64,000 nt of DNA from Corticium candelabrum (taxonomy: Eukaryota > Porifera > Homoscleromorpha > Homosclerophorida > Plakinidae): positions 11,011,917-11,075,916 of the forward strand of contig NC_085086.1 of assembly GCF_963422355.1 (NCBI RefSeq). Reading direction: 5' to 3'. Each line of letters starts with the position of its first letter. The first letter of the stretch is position 1. Under the pieces are notes generated by a model. That model was not told where the DNA came from. It was given only the letters and a program-made list of their open reading frames with translations, and ran no database searches. This document shows, one piece after another, positions 47,426 to 58,974 of the stretch. Made by a program: the position numbers and the translations under genes.

Positions 47426-50039
47426 GGTGAGTGGATGGTCCGGCCATTTAATTTTTCTTTTTAATTTTTATGTTTTTATTTTCAATTTTTAATTTTTAGT
47501 TAATTTTTTAATTTTTAATTAGTAATTTTGTAATTTTTTGCTTGCATTTTCATTTAAAATTTTGTGTTTATTAAATTTTACCTTTAACTTTTAATTTTTA
47601 ACTTTTATTTCTATTTTTTGTAAAATGGTTTTTCATCTTTTGATGTTTGATTTTTGTGATCTTTAGATTTATCCTCTAAAAGTTTGATTTTTTTAGGCAC
47701 CTATGTGCTCAAAACTAGAAACTTGAACGCGCAGTTCGCTTTTCTATTTCTAACATGAATAGAAAATAGAAAATAGAAAATAGAAATAACCAAGGATGTT
47801 AGACACAGCGGGAGTCTCAGCGGAGGAGGTCTCAGCGGGGCTTCCTTTCGTACGCGTGTCTCAGGAGATCACATTTCCAACCCACACTTTCCGTCACGTG
47901 TCAAACCACGTTGGCAGCTCTTGACAACTCCGCTCTGACACACAACGTCGTGCCAGTGAATACCGCGGTCCCTAGCTGTGTAGGTACGTGCATTGTACAC
48001 AACACGCTACCTTTACCGTAGCTAAACCGGTTGGAAGGGAAATGCTATGCAAGATAGGCTCCCACTAGCTAGCGGATCGCCGAGTTGGCAACTGCGGTGA
48101 CGAAGTATACGGAACGACGTTTGTTGTCTAGGAAAAATCGAGACACAATTAAAACATCGAAATCGTCAACCTACTACAATTAATTAAGTAGTAGACTGCG
48201 CGCTTTCACGGGCGCGCTATTACGGGCACACTCTAGATGTAGTACACGGTACCGGTACCGTTTACAAGGGTGGGCGTGGTACTCTATAGCAGGTCACATT
48301 TCTCATTTGCATGACGTCGCACAACTCATCAAGTAAACAGACATGCACGTCCATCGTGAACGCCTTCTGAACTCTAGTTGAAGTCAACTCAACTGATCTC
48401 TATTTGCTCAACTCAACTCAATTAATTGACTCAACTAGCTAGCGTGTGGTGTGCGGCTACAACTGAAGAAGTATGGTCATAGGTAGTCAGCTACAGCTAG
48501 AGCTAGTTACTAAGTAGACTACTATCTCAATGCTAGACATAACTACTGGACTCAATAGTGCTAGACAATGATTGTAGATCGAGTTCTACCGTGTCACTCG
48601 ATGATATCTGGCCTGTCATTGTCGATGCGTACGTTCACATCTGCAGTCGGCTAGCTGCAGCTTGTTTCGAGTGACTTCCATACCCCACAGGTCAACACTC
48701 TTCTTGATTTCTCTGACTGCAGATTGCGACCGCGCTTTCTTGCTGCTCGGTGCTACCGATCTAAACGCAGACCAAGAGGAAGACGGCGCCGGAGTTCATG
48801 AAGATCCGGGTGCTGGACCTGTTGTGGTCCTAGCAGTATGGTGACTTGCTTCACTGGTTACACTTACAACTGGCTGCAGCTGTAGGCGACGACTTTGCGA
48901 AAACGACGAGGCATCGGACACATTCAACTTTTCCAAGAGCGGGTCGCCGTAGAGTTGATAGCGATGACCAGCCGAGAGTCCGTCAAATTGACCTCCGGTC
49001 TGAGAAAATATTGCCATCTCGTTGTCATCCTCTCTAAATGACTTCTACCTACACAGTGATACGCAACACTGAATTTTGTCGATTACCTTAATTAATTAGT
49101 TAACATTGTAGGATTTTTTAACATGTAAAGTTGTTTGCGCCGTCTACAACTTGACTTGCCTTGAAAACTCGAGACAGTCGCAAACTGCTCACGTCCGACA
49201 ATTTTATTGGCAGCTTTTGCGTTCCTCGAATAATGGTCACCATGTCAAATGGTCCAGTTAACCGTCGTTGCCTGTCCGTCGTCTCCACACGCACACTAAA
49301 ATGATTTTACTAACGATTGCCAACTACTGACTGATACGACCTCCTCTACTAGAGCCGAGGCGGTGTGACCACGCCTAGCGAACTCTTCATAATATTAGGC
49401 AAAAACAATATGAGAGATGCAAGTTGAGGTGACCTAACGTAGACGACGCTTACAAAGCAACTGTAGTGGAGGCTGCGAAAGTCTACCCAAGAATGTCTTG
49501 CGGTGTGAGAGAACAGTCGACCCGTCCAATTACTATCGAGCGGTGGTGCGTACTCTTCTAGAGCTGCAATGCGATTTGTTTCGACGTTTATTGTTAGCCA
49601 CGCATGGGGTTAGCTAACTCTTCTCACAAACAACCAGACTAGAAGCCATGAAAGCTTCGAAGCAAATCGTTTATCACTAGCTAGGTGGGGTGTGAGACCA
49701 TACGGCCACGCCTTTCTCTCCTCTCGCAAACAGCTACCTCCGCACGGTGTATCGATAAATAAACTCTCTGAACGTCAAAAGCTATAGGCTTTCCAAATGT
49801 ACGAAAGCAATTTACAAACTGTAGACATCATCACCCTTGCTAGATCTCACACCTGATCATTGAGGGAATTCCCAGGGAAGACACGCCCTCAACTTGCACA
49901 ACCAGATATTGCAGTATAAATTGAAAATTACAAAATTACAAATCAAAAATTTAAAAAATTAAATAAAAATTACAAATTAAAAACTGAAAACATGAAAATT
50001 GAAATGTAGATAATTAAATGGCCGGTCCATCCACTGACC
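47426..50039. mobile_element. long element with inverted ends, no recognised transposase
   Basis: Left GGTGAGTGGATGGTCCGGCC followed by T-rich sequence; right end, read inversely, GGTCAGTGGATGGACCGGCC followed by similar sequence. About 2.6 kb. Left and right AT-rich tracts are inverted copies of each other. The middle (48560-49900) holds short frames such as 48796-49017 (minus) that I do not recognise. It abuts the receptor relic within TM1. Block I has only the left 1.2 kb. Confidence 0.5.
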
Positions 50040-50263
50040 CAATACGTTGCCAATAATTTCAATGGCAAGTGACATCCAAATATCGACATGGAAACCATTA
50101 CTAGCCAAAACTAAAAACCACGTCAAATCACCATAATTTCTAAGTGCATTGTTAGTCTTTTCGTTACTTGCTTTCTCCAGATAACTCGTACCAGTAATGA
50201 AACGGATAGACTATTGTTGGAATATTGGATTCGTTATCTAGATAAACCACTGCTTTCTGTCAT
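50040..50263 (-). pseudogene. 7TM receptor relic (exon 1 and start of exon 2)
   Basis: The minus strand from 50263 begins MTESSGLSR and then stops (TAA). YELSGE follows near the expected exon 1 end, but the donor is lost. Exon 2 starts after a TTTTTAG acceptor and encodes LASNGFHVDIWMSLAIEIIGNVL, the TM1 region, then is cut off by the inverted-end element. Upstream (about 50400-50520) part of the conserved promoter block is still readable. Confidence 0.8.
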
Positions 50264-51521
50264 AGCCTACTAGGAAGCAAGTCGCAAATTAGTCAATTAA
50301 CCGCATGAGCGAAACCTGGACTTAAATTGCAAGTTACCGATGTTCCAGACACAGAACAGCCTCGTCCTCAGGCGTTCGCCTCGCTCCTCCGTGCAGCGCT
50401 CGCGCGTCACAAACATTCCCTGAAACTCACGTGCAATCGCGCTAATTACGTGAAAGCATGCAAACAATCCCCGCTTGCTTACATTCAAACTTTAGAATTA
50501 TAAAGATGCTAGACACTATAGCAAGCATTATAACTAATGTAAAGACTGTATTACCAATTATCTCATGTCTATATAAATTTATAAATCTACAAAAAGCAAA
50601 ATCTCGAGTCCATGGTTTCCAGTTCTTTGATCTTTTCAATCTTACGGTGACAGGACATGCAAAGTAGCGTCGCTATAGACCATCACGGTCCTAGACATGT
50701 CTAGTCCCTTTTAGCATCAATTAATTTACAATAAGGAATTTAGGGAAACTTTTTGTGTCTATTTGGTTTTAGTATTTCGTTAAGGGTAATAATTTTGAAG
50801 GCTCTCAAACTCGTTTACCGTATGTTTACTGTATAAGTTAGTCACACTAGTAGAATGTATTCGGTTTTAGGATGTTTGTTGCTTCTTTCAGTCCACCTGC
50901 ATGTCTTACGTATGTATACGCTTCATTCTAAATATAGACTTAAATGATTGCCACGTTATTTTAGGAAATCACGTGTAGCACTAAAATGGCAATGACTGGC
51001 TAAAATATAAATGAACCGTAAGAGAAAGTGTTACTTTGTCTGTGTTGTGTTGCCAGTTAGTCAAGTGGTATTGTAATAAACCAACTGTCATGCCTGAACG
51101 TGATGTAACGAAATTACCATGCAAGGGTTAAGTAGACTGTATGTAACTGCTGATGGAGCAGTGGTACTTGTTGATGATGTAACTTAGACAAACATGTATA
51201 CATCTGTTCCCTAACTGGCACTCATCAACGCGTAGGAACATCAATTATCAACCTTTTGCACAGAACACGAAAAATGTATTTTTATTGAATTTTAACAAGC
51301 AGAGTATATAAACATATACATACGCCCAAAGTAGCAAGCAGAGAGTGCCACTCTTTCAAAACCATGTCACTGCTAGACTAGATGTCACTTGACTTCATTA
51401 ATGAGTGTACATTCGCACAATCTAGAGAGTAACCTTGCATACAATATATCCGAGTAAAATGCAATGACACACATTGAAAACAGTTACTCTGTGCCATACA
51501 ACATTAGCTGATGTGAATTTT
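50264..51521. other. intergenic, no gene seen
   Basis: Receptor upstream-like sequence to about 50560 with ctcacgtgcaatcgcgctaattacgtgaaagc, then unassigned sequence. I searched the minus strand for kinase exons downstream of receptor 6 (HRDL, DFG, NLQAM codings) and saw none. Confidence 0.5.
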
Positions 51522-52938
51522 TTAGCTCGTTTCACTTGACTCATTGGTAGACGGCAGGAGTCTGCTCTGATCAGAATTCCAGTCAGAAGTATCTGGATCA
51601 TTCTCTTCATCTTGATGAACACATCTGACACATGGAATACAGCTGCAACGTTCAACTCCTCTAATGTGATCGTCATGGTAGTTGGAACTGTTTCGTCTCA
51701 CAGATATGTCGCATTTCATTCGTCTACAAAACTTGCGAATTGAATGTAAAAAGTTCTTTCCTGTAAATGTATAGATGAGAGGATTAACTGCTGGACTGAT
51801 TGAGATGAGAAGAACATTTGCTGCAGTAAAATCGTTTAGCTGAGAATCACCAAGATTATTTTGTGACCGGACAAAGATTCCTGTCCAATGCAATGCAGTT
51901 GTGGGAATCCAGCATAGAAAGTTTAGGATAACAATTACACTCAACCTCCATTGAAGTTTGTGTATGTCAGATGTTCTTGTTAGGTTTCCACGAGACGCTC
52001 TTCTACGAACCGTGAGGCACACTATCAAATAGAGAACAACTGATGACAATGTAAGAAGAGTACATAGAGATGCCACAGCTGCTCCTAGAAGGTAGTCAAA
52101 ATTTACAACGCAGAAAGTACCCTCGTAAATGACAGTAGAATGCATATGGTTGCCCTGTGAGACTGACTCGGTATAATTGATGCAAGAAGCAAAACCACTT
52201 GACTGAACTAAAGCACAACGTCCAAAAATCTCGGTAATTTGTTCACGTCTCGAGTAACTAAAATTGTCTATCCAGGTTATGTTATTTGTACTATAGACGT
52301 CTTCATATTCAGGTGGTACAAACAAGAAAGGCATACTAGAATAGTGCGAAAACACAAACATGGACAAAATACTAGCCACGACAAAAATGACTTGGCAAAT
52401 GATTGTGATAACCAGAATTCTTGTACGAACTAGTGAACAGCAAAACCGTGAACAGCATCCGCTCATTGCTTGCAACGAGTAAACTGCAATATTGAAAGTT
52501 GTCCACTGAGCTGTGAGACAAGAGAACCAAGACAGAACGGAGCTTGTACTGCACACATAACGCGTAGAGACTTGTTCCCAAAGCCTCTGTTGTCCTAGAT
52601 GAGATTCAGTCATTAGGCTCTCGAGAAGAATCAAGTGAACACAATATAAGAAGTCTGAAATTGCTAGCATGATGATGAGGATCGAGAGAGGTGACGATCT
52701 CTGATCTCTTTTCTGTGCAAGTCTCCACACCACAACCAATACGTTACCAATAATTCCAATCGAAAGTAACATCCAAACAACCGCATGAAACAAGTCGCTG
52801 GCCAAAACTGGATAGAAAACAAACGCTCAACGTTTGATAACGAAAGCTTTTACTTTCCTAGAGTTTCTTACCATCTCCAGAGGGCTCGTATTCGTACATG
52901 TAGTCAAAATACACGGTGCCTGTTGGAAATGTCTGCAT
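51522..52938 (-). CDS. 7TM receptor, class A-like (receptor 6), no kinase behind it
   Basis: Complement(join(51522..52807,52872..52938)), 450 residues. Exon 1 starts MQTFPTGTVYFDY, ends SGD with a strong donor GATG|GTAAGA; 64-base intron, acceptor CTATCCAG|TTTTGGCC. TM1 GIIGNVLVV, TM2 LAISD, TM6 CWIP, TM7 NPLIYTFTGKNF; no DRY (CCSRFCCSLVRTR). NxS/T sites lie in the loop before TM5. The tail ends SSETS. The donor-like site here is TCAA|GTGAAA, weaker than in the kinase-linked genes, and no kinase exon follows. Confidence 0.92.
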
Positions 52939-53613
52939 ACTCTCTATGTATGTCACCAACCAAAGGAATGCCTACTAGAATCTGTTCAAAAAACGAACAA
53001 ACCGTTTGTAATATCCCAACACTAGAGCGTGCGTAGGAAGGTGAAAGTTGCACCTAATCGAAAGCTCGTGATGAGGTGGGTAGATCGAAATGAATAGATA
53101 CGAACTCGGATTGACTCTAAAAAATAGAATATAGAACTAGCAATAGACATAATAATATATTTGGCATGTCTTTAAAGTTTTACTAAACATTTTATTAAGT
53201 TTAATTTTTGATCAAAGTCTAATTGATTAGTAACTATTAGACGTATTTCTTTACTGTTCTAGTTGATAGACACACTCCAGACACTCTAGTGTGCATTACC
53301 TTTACACCCCGTTCAATATGTCACAGATTTATGAATGTATCTATTGTCTGTTTGTTATATATGCAATTCTATTCTGTTTCAACATAAACGAGTGTCGGGA
53401 AACAGTTGGCTTTCAAAAGCATCCTACACATTCGTACTCGCGGTTTCAGTAGATTATATCTAGATGGCTGGGGGAATTTTGAGAGACCAAGCATTTGGCT
53501 TTCAAAATCGCCTAGCTGATCAGGCGCAGTTTATTCCAGCTACAAGAGAATCAAAAAATTATTTGTTTGCTACTTCTCTAGTTTACCTGTCCCAAAACAC
53601 ATTTATATGTAGG
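52939..53613. other. intergenic, no gene seen
   Basis: Upstream of receptor 6. It lacks the promoter block of receptors 1-5. Nothing else recognised. Confidence 0.5.
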
Positions 53614-54053
53614 GAGTTTAATTAATTAACGAACCAGCTAACGTAGTTGAATTTGTCCGAAGATGCGCTGCTGAGAGCACGCGCACACAGCGGGCTCACG
53701 AGGGTCTTACGATGAACGGATCATACGCATTGCTAGTGACTTATCCCGCCCGCCACAGCGCAGCAAGCGTCGCAGAGTGCGTGTATTTCTTTTCGTTTCC
53801 CACCCTCTCATCCCGATGTCGGATGACCTCGTACTTGGGAGGCCTTTTTCCCTCCCTTTATTCCATTAAATCTCCGTGGTTATCCATGTCAAAGGTGAGT
53901 TAGGATGGAGTACGGTCTAAAGTCCCGGATCTGCGCCAGTCGGTTCTCCTGGACTGGGCACCGCCCACTACCCACGCATTATGCAGGCTGGCTCAGGTTT
54001 GTGGTCGCGTCAAGTCGGCAAATGACAGTCGTCACTGGAAAACTGACGGAGGC
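53614..54053 (+). mobile_element. tyrosine-recombinase-type element, short copy
   Basis: Left end gagttt...aacgaaccagctaacgtagttgaa and right end gtcactggaaaactgacggagg match the ends of 9473-11570 and 29559-34134, with only about 250 bases between them. It is a strongly deleted, non-autonomous copy outside the duplicated blocks. The 63-codon frame at 53712 is not recognised. Confidence 0.6.
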
Positions 54054-54291
54054 AACGTTGTGAATGTAGAAGTAGGTTTGCCCCGCCTATTTTTAGATCA
54101 CAAGCAGCACACTAATGGCAAAGTGTAGTCCAGAGCCAGCACTCTGCTTGCTCGTACAGTATACTACTTACGAAAAGGTTGCATACAACCTTGCATACAA
54201 TATGATCGAGTAAACTGTAATGGCACGCATCCAAACTAGTTACCCTGTTGCTCTAGCCATGCAATAGTAGCCTGTAGGTAATGTCAATCTG

Positions 54292-55732
54292 TTAGGTAAT
54301 TTCACTTGACTCATCGGTAGACGGTAGGAGTCTACTCTGATCAGAATTCCAGTCGGAAGTATCTTCAGTATTGTAGTAGTCTGGATGATTGTCTTCACCT
54401 TGGTGAACACATCTGACCCATGGAATACAGCTGCAACGTTCAACTCCTCTAATGTGATCGCCATGATAGTTGGAATCGTTTCGTCTCACAGATATGTCGC
54501 ATTTCATTTGTCTACAAGACTTGCGAATTGAATGTAAAAAGTTCTTTCCTGCAAAAGTGTAGATGAGAGGATTAACTGCTGGACTCATTGAGATGAGAAA
54601 AACATTTGCTGCAGTAGAATCACTTGACCAAGAATCGCTAGGACCACCTGGTGACACTTGAATTATTCCTGACATCAAATGCAATGCAGTTGTAGGAATC
54701 CAACAAAGAGTGTTTAGGATAACAATTACACTCAACCTCCATTGAAGTTTGTGTATGTCAGATGTACTTGTTACGTTTGCACGAGAAGATCTTCTGCGAA
54801 TCGTGACGCACAAGAATAAATAGAGAACAACAGATGACAATGTAAGAACAGTACTTAGACATGCCACAGCTGCTCCCCAATAGTCATAATATTCGGTATG
54901 TGCCCTTTCACTACAAATGATACTTCTAATGACAGTAGTGTGACTGCCATGTGAGATTGTTTCGGTCATATTTATGCAAGCATCAAGTCCACTTGACTGT
55001 ACAATGGCACAACGTCCAAAAATCTCGGTAATTTGTTCACGCCTTGAGTAACGGTAATTCTGTATCCAAGTGTTGTTTTCGTAGTTAATTACGTCTTCAT
55101 ATTCATGTGGCACAAACAAAAAAGGATCATCAAAATATTGATGAACCGCAAGCATCGACAAAATACCAGCAATGACGAAAATAATCTGACAGATGATTGT
55201 GATAATCAGAATTCGTTTGCGAACTAGTGAACAGCAACAACGAGAACACCATCCGCTCATTGCTTGAAACGAGTAAAGTGCAATATTGAAAGTTGCCCAC
55301 TGAGCTGTAGAGCAAGAGAACAAAGACAGAAGGGCGCTTGTACTGCACACATAACTCGTAGAGATTTGTGCCCAAAGCTTCTGTTGTCCTAGATGAGATT
55401 CAGTTACTAGACTCTCGAGAAGCAGCAAGTGAACACAATAGAAGAAGTCTGAAACTGCTAGCATGATGATGAGAATCGAGAGAGGAGATGATCTCTGATC
55501 TCTTGTCTGTGTAAGTCTCCACACCACAACCAATATGTTGCCAATAATTCCTAGTGAAAGTAATACCCAAACAACTGCATGAAAGATGTCGCTGGCCAAA
55601 ACTGGATAGAAACATGCAACGCTCAATGTTTTGGTAAAGATCGAAAGCGCTGAAGTTCCTATGTTTCATACCATCTCCAGAGAGTTCGTACTGGTACTCG
55701 TTATCCACGTGCACGGTGTCTGTTGTCTGCAT
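54292..55732 (-). CDS. 7TM receptor, class A-like (receptor 7), no kinase behind it
   Basis: Complement(join(54292..55601,55672..55732)), 456 residues. Exon 1 (20 codons from MQTTDTVHV) ends SGD, donor GATG|GTATGA; 70-base intron; acceptor CTATCCAG|TTTTGGCC. TM1 GIIGNILVV, TM2 LAVSD, TM6 CWIP, TM7 NPLIYTFAGKNF. After TM3, WCSRCCCSLVRKR replaces a DRY motif. N-glycosylation sequons NNT and NMT lie in extracellular loops. The tail has CSCIPWVRC and ends SSEIT. Donor-like TCAA|GTGAAA is present but no kinase follows. Divergent from the receptor at 56884 with 1.15 kb between starts. Confidence 0.92.
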
Positions 55733-55782
55733 ACTCCACTAGCTAGACTTACTCCAAGTAGTCGATGTATAGCCGCGTCCCG

Positions 55783-55874
55783 AGACTCTCTCGCGCTAGT
55801 CTTGTCCGGTGCCCGCATTAGAATTCCAGGCCTGTGTCATACGGGCACGAGACATGACTAGCGCGAGAGAGTCT
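55783..55874. repeat. 19-base perfect inverted repeat (MITE-like)
   Basis: agactctctcgcgctagtc at 55783-55801 and its complement at 55856-55874, with a second inner pair (tgcccg / cgggca). About 92 bases overall. Confidence 0.7.
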
Positions 55875-56403
55875 GGGTACGAGGCTAGTCTATGTACGTC
55901 ACCAACCAAGAAATGCCAACTAGACTGTACACTCTGAAACTCACGTGCAAGCAGTTGTTTTGCGCTCACGTGCATATAACCAATCATCTAGAGTCTTTTC
56001 TCCACCTTCTAGACACTCGTAACAAACTAGCTGTGATTACTACAGGTAAACTTGTATAATTAATCTCAAATGTTAGGAAACGCGTAAATTATAAAATATC
56101 TATTTTGACAATTATCTTTATTGAAGTTATACAACATTCTATTATTTTAATTAATATAATTAATTAAAATATATGTTTGACATAATTGCACTAATAGTAA
56201 TTGCAAAAATTGTTTAATTAATTAATTTAGGATATTTAAATAATTTATTGATGTATGCCTGTCACAAGTAAAATAGCAGTCGAGTAGTTTTATAAAACCA
56301 AAAGTACAAACAAATTACAATACACCGTATACGTTAAGCTTTTACTTCTCAAGCTTGTGCGTAATTTCTTCTGATTATATTTTCAGGTTGATGGTACAGT
56401 AGT

Positions 56404-56462
56404 CTCGCGCAGCCAGCCCCTCTCTTTTTGATTTCCAAAAGAGGAGGGGCTGACTGCGCGAG
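56404..56462. repeat. short hairpin related to the Mutator-like ends
   Basis: CTCGCGCAGCCAGCCCCTC at 56404-56422 and GAGGGGCTGACTGCGCGAG at 56444-56462. Compare TAGTCTCGCGTAGCCAGACC at the ends of the foldback element at 40114. Confidence 0.6.
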
Positions 56463-56959
56463 TTGTTGAATTCATTATATCATACGTGTTTTGCTGCACG
56501 TGATGTTGGGGAATAGCGGGGTAAAGCTATACTTCTACATTCACAACGAAACGTATCTATACGTCGTACAAACACTAGCTAGACAAACAACAAACAAACA
56601 CATCTCGTACAAATTTTACTGCAGCTGAAACGGGATATAAAAATTTTAAAGCTAAAACGTTTTTCAAAAGTTTCCCTAATTAATTAAGTACTGAAACCGA
56701 TTAAGAATGTATACATATAAAATAGGCGGCGTTTCCTTCGACCTGCACGTGATCATTGTACTCAAAGCGATCGTTCGTGAGTCATCGGTTATTGAGTCGT
56801 CTGCATTAGGTTAGTTATGGCAGTTTTAGCTTAATATAACACAACTGATATGTCACTGGTCTAGTTACAGTGGTAGCTAGATTATGAAGGAAGTGAGCAA
56901 CCGTACCTCTAGTCGTTTTCCTATTGGTAACGAAACTGATAATCAGACAGAAGGCTATG

Positions 56960-57607
56960 CAGGCGCGGATCTACCATAAGGCCCGAGGTGCCCGGGCACC
57001 AAGGTCCCTAGGGGGTGTGTCACCCATTTCCCGGACGTTCTTCCCGGATGTTTGGCGGCGATGTCTAAGCGGCAGTCAAGTTTAGAGCTCTTCGGGTTTA
57101 AAGTACCTCGGTTGGAGGTTCAAAACACAAGTAACGACACTTTACCAGATACTGAAGTTGAAGGCCCGACAAGGAGAACTGCAGCACCATCGCATGCTCC
57201 TCTGGATGGTCTGGATGCAGTCGATCCGCCATATGATCTTGGGCTTATAGGATATACAAATGGGCGGAAACTCAGTGCTTCTGACAGGTACTTGGGTACG
57301 AGTATATACCTGCTAAGAAAGTGTGAAACTTCGCAGCTCTACTAGTAGATATCAGTGGATTGCATGCATCGATATTCGGTAGCCTATCTATATAATAGTA
57401 TACTACTAAGTTACGTGTCAAAATCAGCACACATCATCAGATATTAGAAATGTGCTACTAACCCAAGTCGTATTGTTCTTCTTTAAATTTAATATTAGCA
57501 ACAATATCAAGTTCAAATTTCTCATTAATATTAAATTGGGGAGGTTCAAATATCTAATTAATATTAACTTGGGCACTAAACGAAATTGAATGCTGGATCC
57601 GCGCCTG
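56960..57607 (+). mobile_element. non-autonomous hAT element inside receptor 8 exon 1
   Basis: Ends CAGGCGCGGATC and GATCCGCGCCTG are perfect 12-base inverted repeats. CTATG flanks both sides (56955-56959, 57608-57612). 648 bases. Similar ends (CAGGCCCGGATCCAG) occur in the MITEs at 26298 and 38522, all with five-base duplications. Confidence 0.9.
57052..57345 (+). pseudogene. truncated N-terminus of a hAT-type transposase
   Basis: 97 codons: MSKRQSSLELFGFKVPR near the start and DPPYDLGLIGY near residue 70. This resembles N-termini of ZMYM/hAT-like transposases, which open with a KRQ..L..FF stretch and continue into a TTF zinc finger. The finger and catalytic parts are missing, so the element is an internal deletion derivative. 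Family call from recall. Confidence 0.5.
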
Positions 57608-58974
57608 CTATGGAATAGAGATTAACTATTATGAGCGTTCTGGAGACGGTAAGAAGCAAAAGGAAAGTTAGCAAGTGATTTATTGTTTATTTTTATGTAT
57701 CTCTAGTTCTATCCAGCGACATCTTTCATGTCATTGTTTGGATGTTACTTTCAATTGGAATTATTGGTAACATATTGGTTGTGGTGTGGAGACTTGTACA
57801 GAAAAAAGATCAGAGATCGTCTCCTCTCTCAATCCTCATCATCATGCTAGCAATTCCAGACTTTTTGTATTGTGTTCACTTGATTCTTTTGGAGACTTTG
57901 GTATCCGAATTTCAACAAGATCAAACAGAGCGAAGCTATTTGTGCATCACAAGCGCGTATCTATCTTGGTTTTCTTGCTCCACAGCTCAGTGGGCTACTT
58001 TCAATATTGCTCTTTACTCGTGTCAAGCATTGTCTGATCCAAAATGGTGGCCTCTTTGCTTTTCACTGGTTCGTAGGCGAGGCTTGATTTTTGCAATTAC
58101 TTTTCAATATGTGGCTGTTGTTGGAATGATTGTGATGGGACTTGCAACCTTTGAACATAGCTTTGAATCTGTTTGGTTTAGTCTACCGTTACAAGATACG
58201 TCTCTATATGACAATATCGCTAACAGTACTTTCTACAGAAGTACTAGTTACGTGCATTCTAACAGTGAACTAATTGCCGAAATTTTTGGACGTTGTGCTT
58301 GGACACAGTCAAATGGATTTAATTTTTGTCGTAATTTTACATATTCAGAAACACATGGCAACCATACTACCACCTACAAAAGTAGTACCTGCGGACTAAG
58401 TTTCGCTATCAGTGGCGTAAACGTAGGACTATTCGTAGCGTCTATGAATACTATTCTTACGTTGGCATGCGGTTTTCACTATTCATTGCTCAGTTTACTA
58501 CTTCTTAGAGCAGGTTCTCAAACAAATGCAACACAAAGATCTGACATAGACAAACTTCGATGGAGTTTGAGACTAATTGTTTTTCTAAACAATTTATGTT
58601 GGATTCCTACGACAGTATTACATTGGATAACAGCTTTTGGCAATTTCAAACATATTTCTGATTCTTGGCTAAACAAATCAACTGTGACAAGTGTTCTTCT
58701 CATCTCAATCGGTCCAGCAGCTAATCCTTTCATCTACACCTTGACGGGAAAGAACTTCTTACGTTCAATTCGCAAGTTTTGTAGACGAATGAAATGCGAA
58801 ATATCTGTGAGACGAAACAGTTCCAACTGCCATGATGATCACACTAGAGGAGTCGAACGTTGCAGCTGTATTCCATGTGTCAAATGTGTTCATCTCTTTC
58901 GAGATTTTGAGACCGAATACTGGAATACTGATGAGACTAAACTCCTGTCGTCTACGGATGAGACTTGTCTGTAG

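Larger units (their letters stand above)
55733..56883. promoter_or_regulatory. divergent intergenic region between receptors 7 and 8
   Basis: Shared upstream region of two receptors facing away from each other. It holds two small inverted repeats (55783-55874, 56404-56462) and two CACGTG sites in ctcacgtgcaagc and ctcacgtgcatat near 55940-55975, the first resembling the block upstream of receptors 1-5. Otherwise AT-rich. Confidence 0.4.
56884..58974 (+). pseudogene. 7TM receptor (receptor 8), exon 1 split by a transposon
   Basis: Exon 1 begins MKEVSNRTSSRF at 56884, with three N-glycosylation sequons (NRT, NET, NQT), and runs to 56959. The element 56960-57607 follows with CTATG repeated on both sides. 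Exon 1 then resumes at 57613 (GIEINYYERSGD) to the donor GACG|GTAAGA at 57648. Without the insert exon 1 is 112 bases, phase 1, as in every sister gene. With exon 2 (57707..58974) it gives 459 residues. As it stands the frame hits TAA just inside the insert. Exon 2 is open: GIIGNILVV, LAIPD, CWIP, NPFIYTLTGKNF. It lacks the TCAAGTGAG donor (ends DETCL). Confidence 0.88.

Noticed and set aside
48662-49037. Overlapping frames in the middle of the inverted-end element as a transposase
   Set aside because: They are short, without recognisable motifs, and the two strands are equally open.
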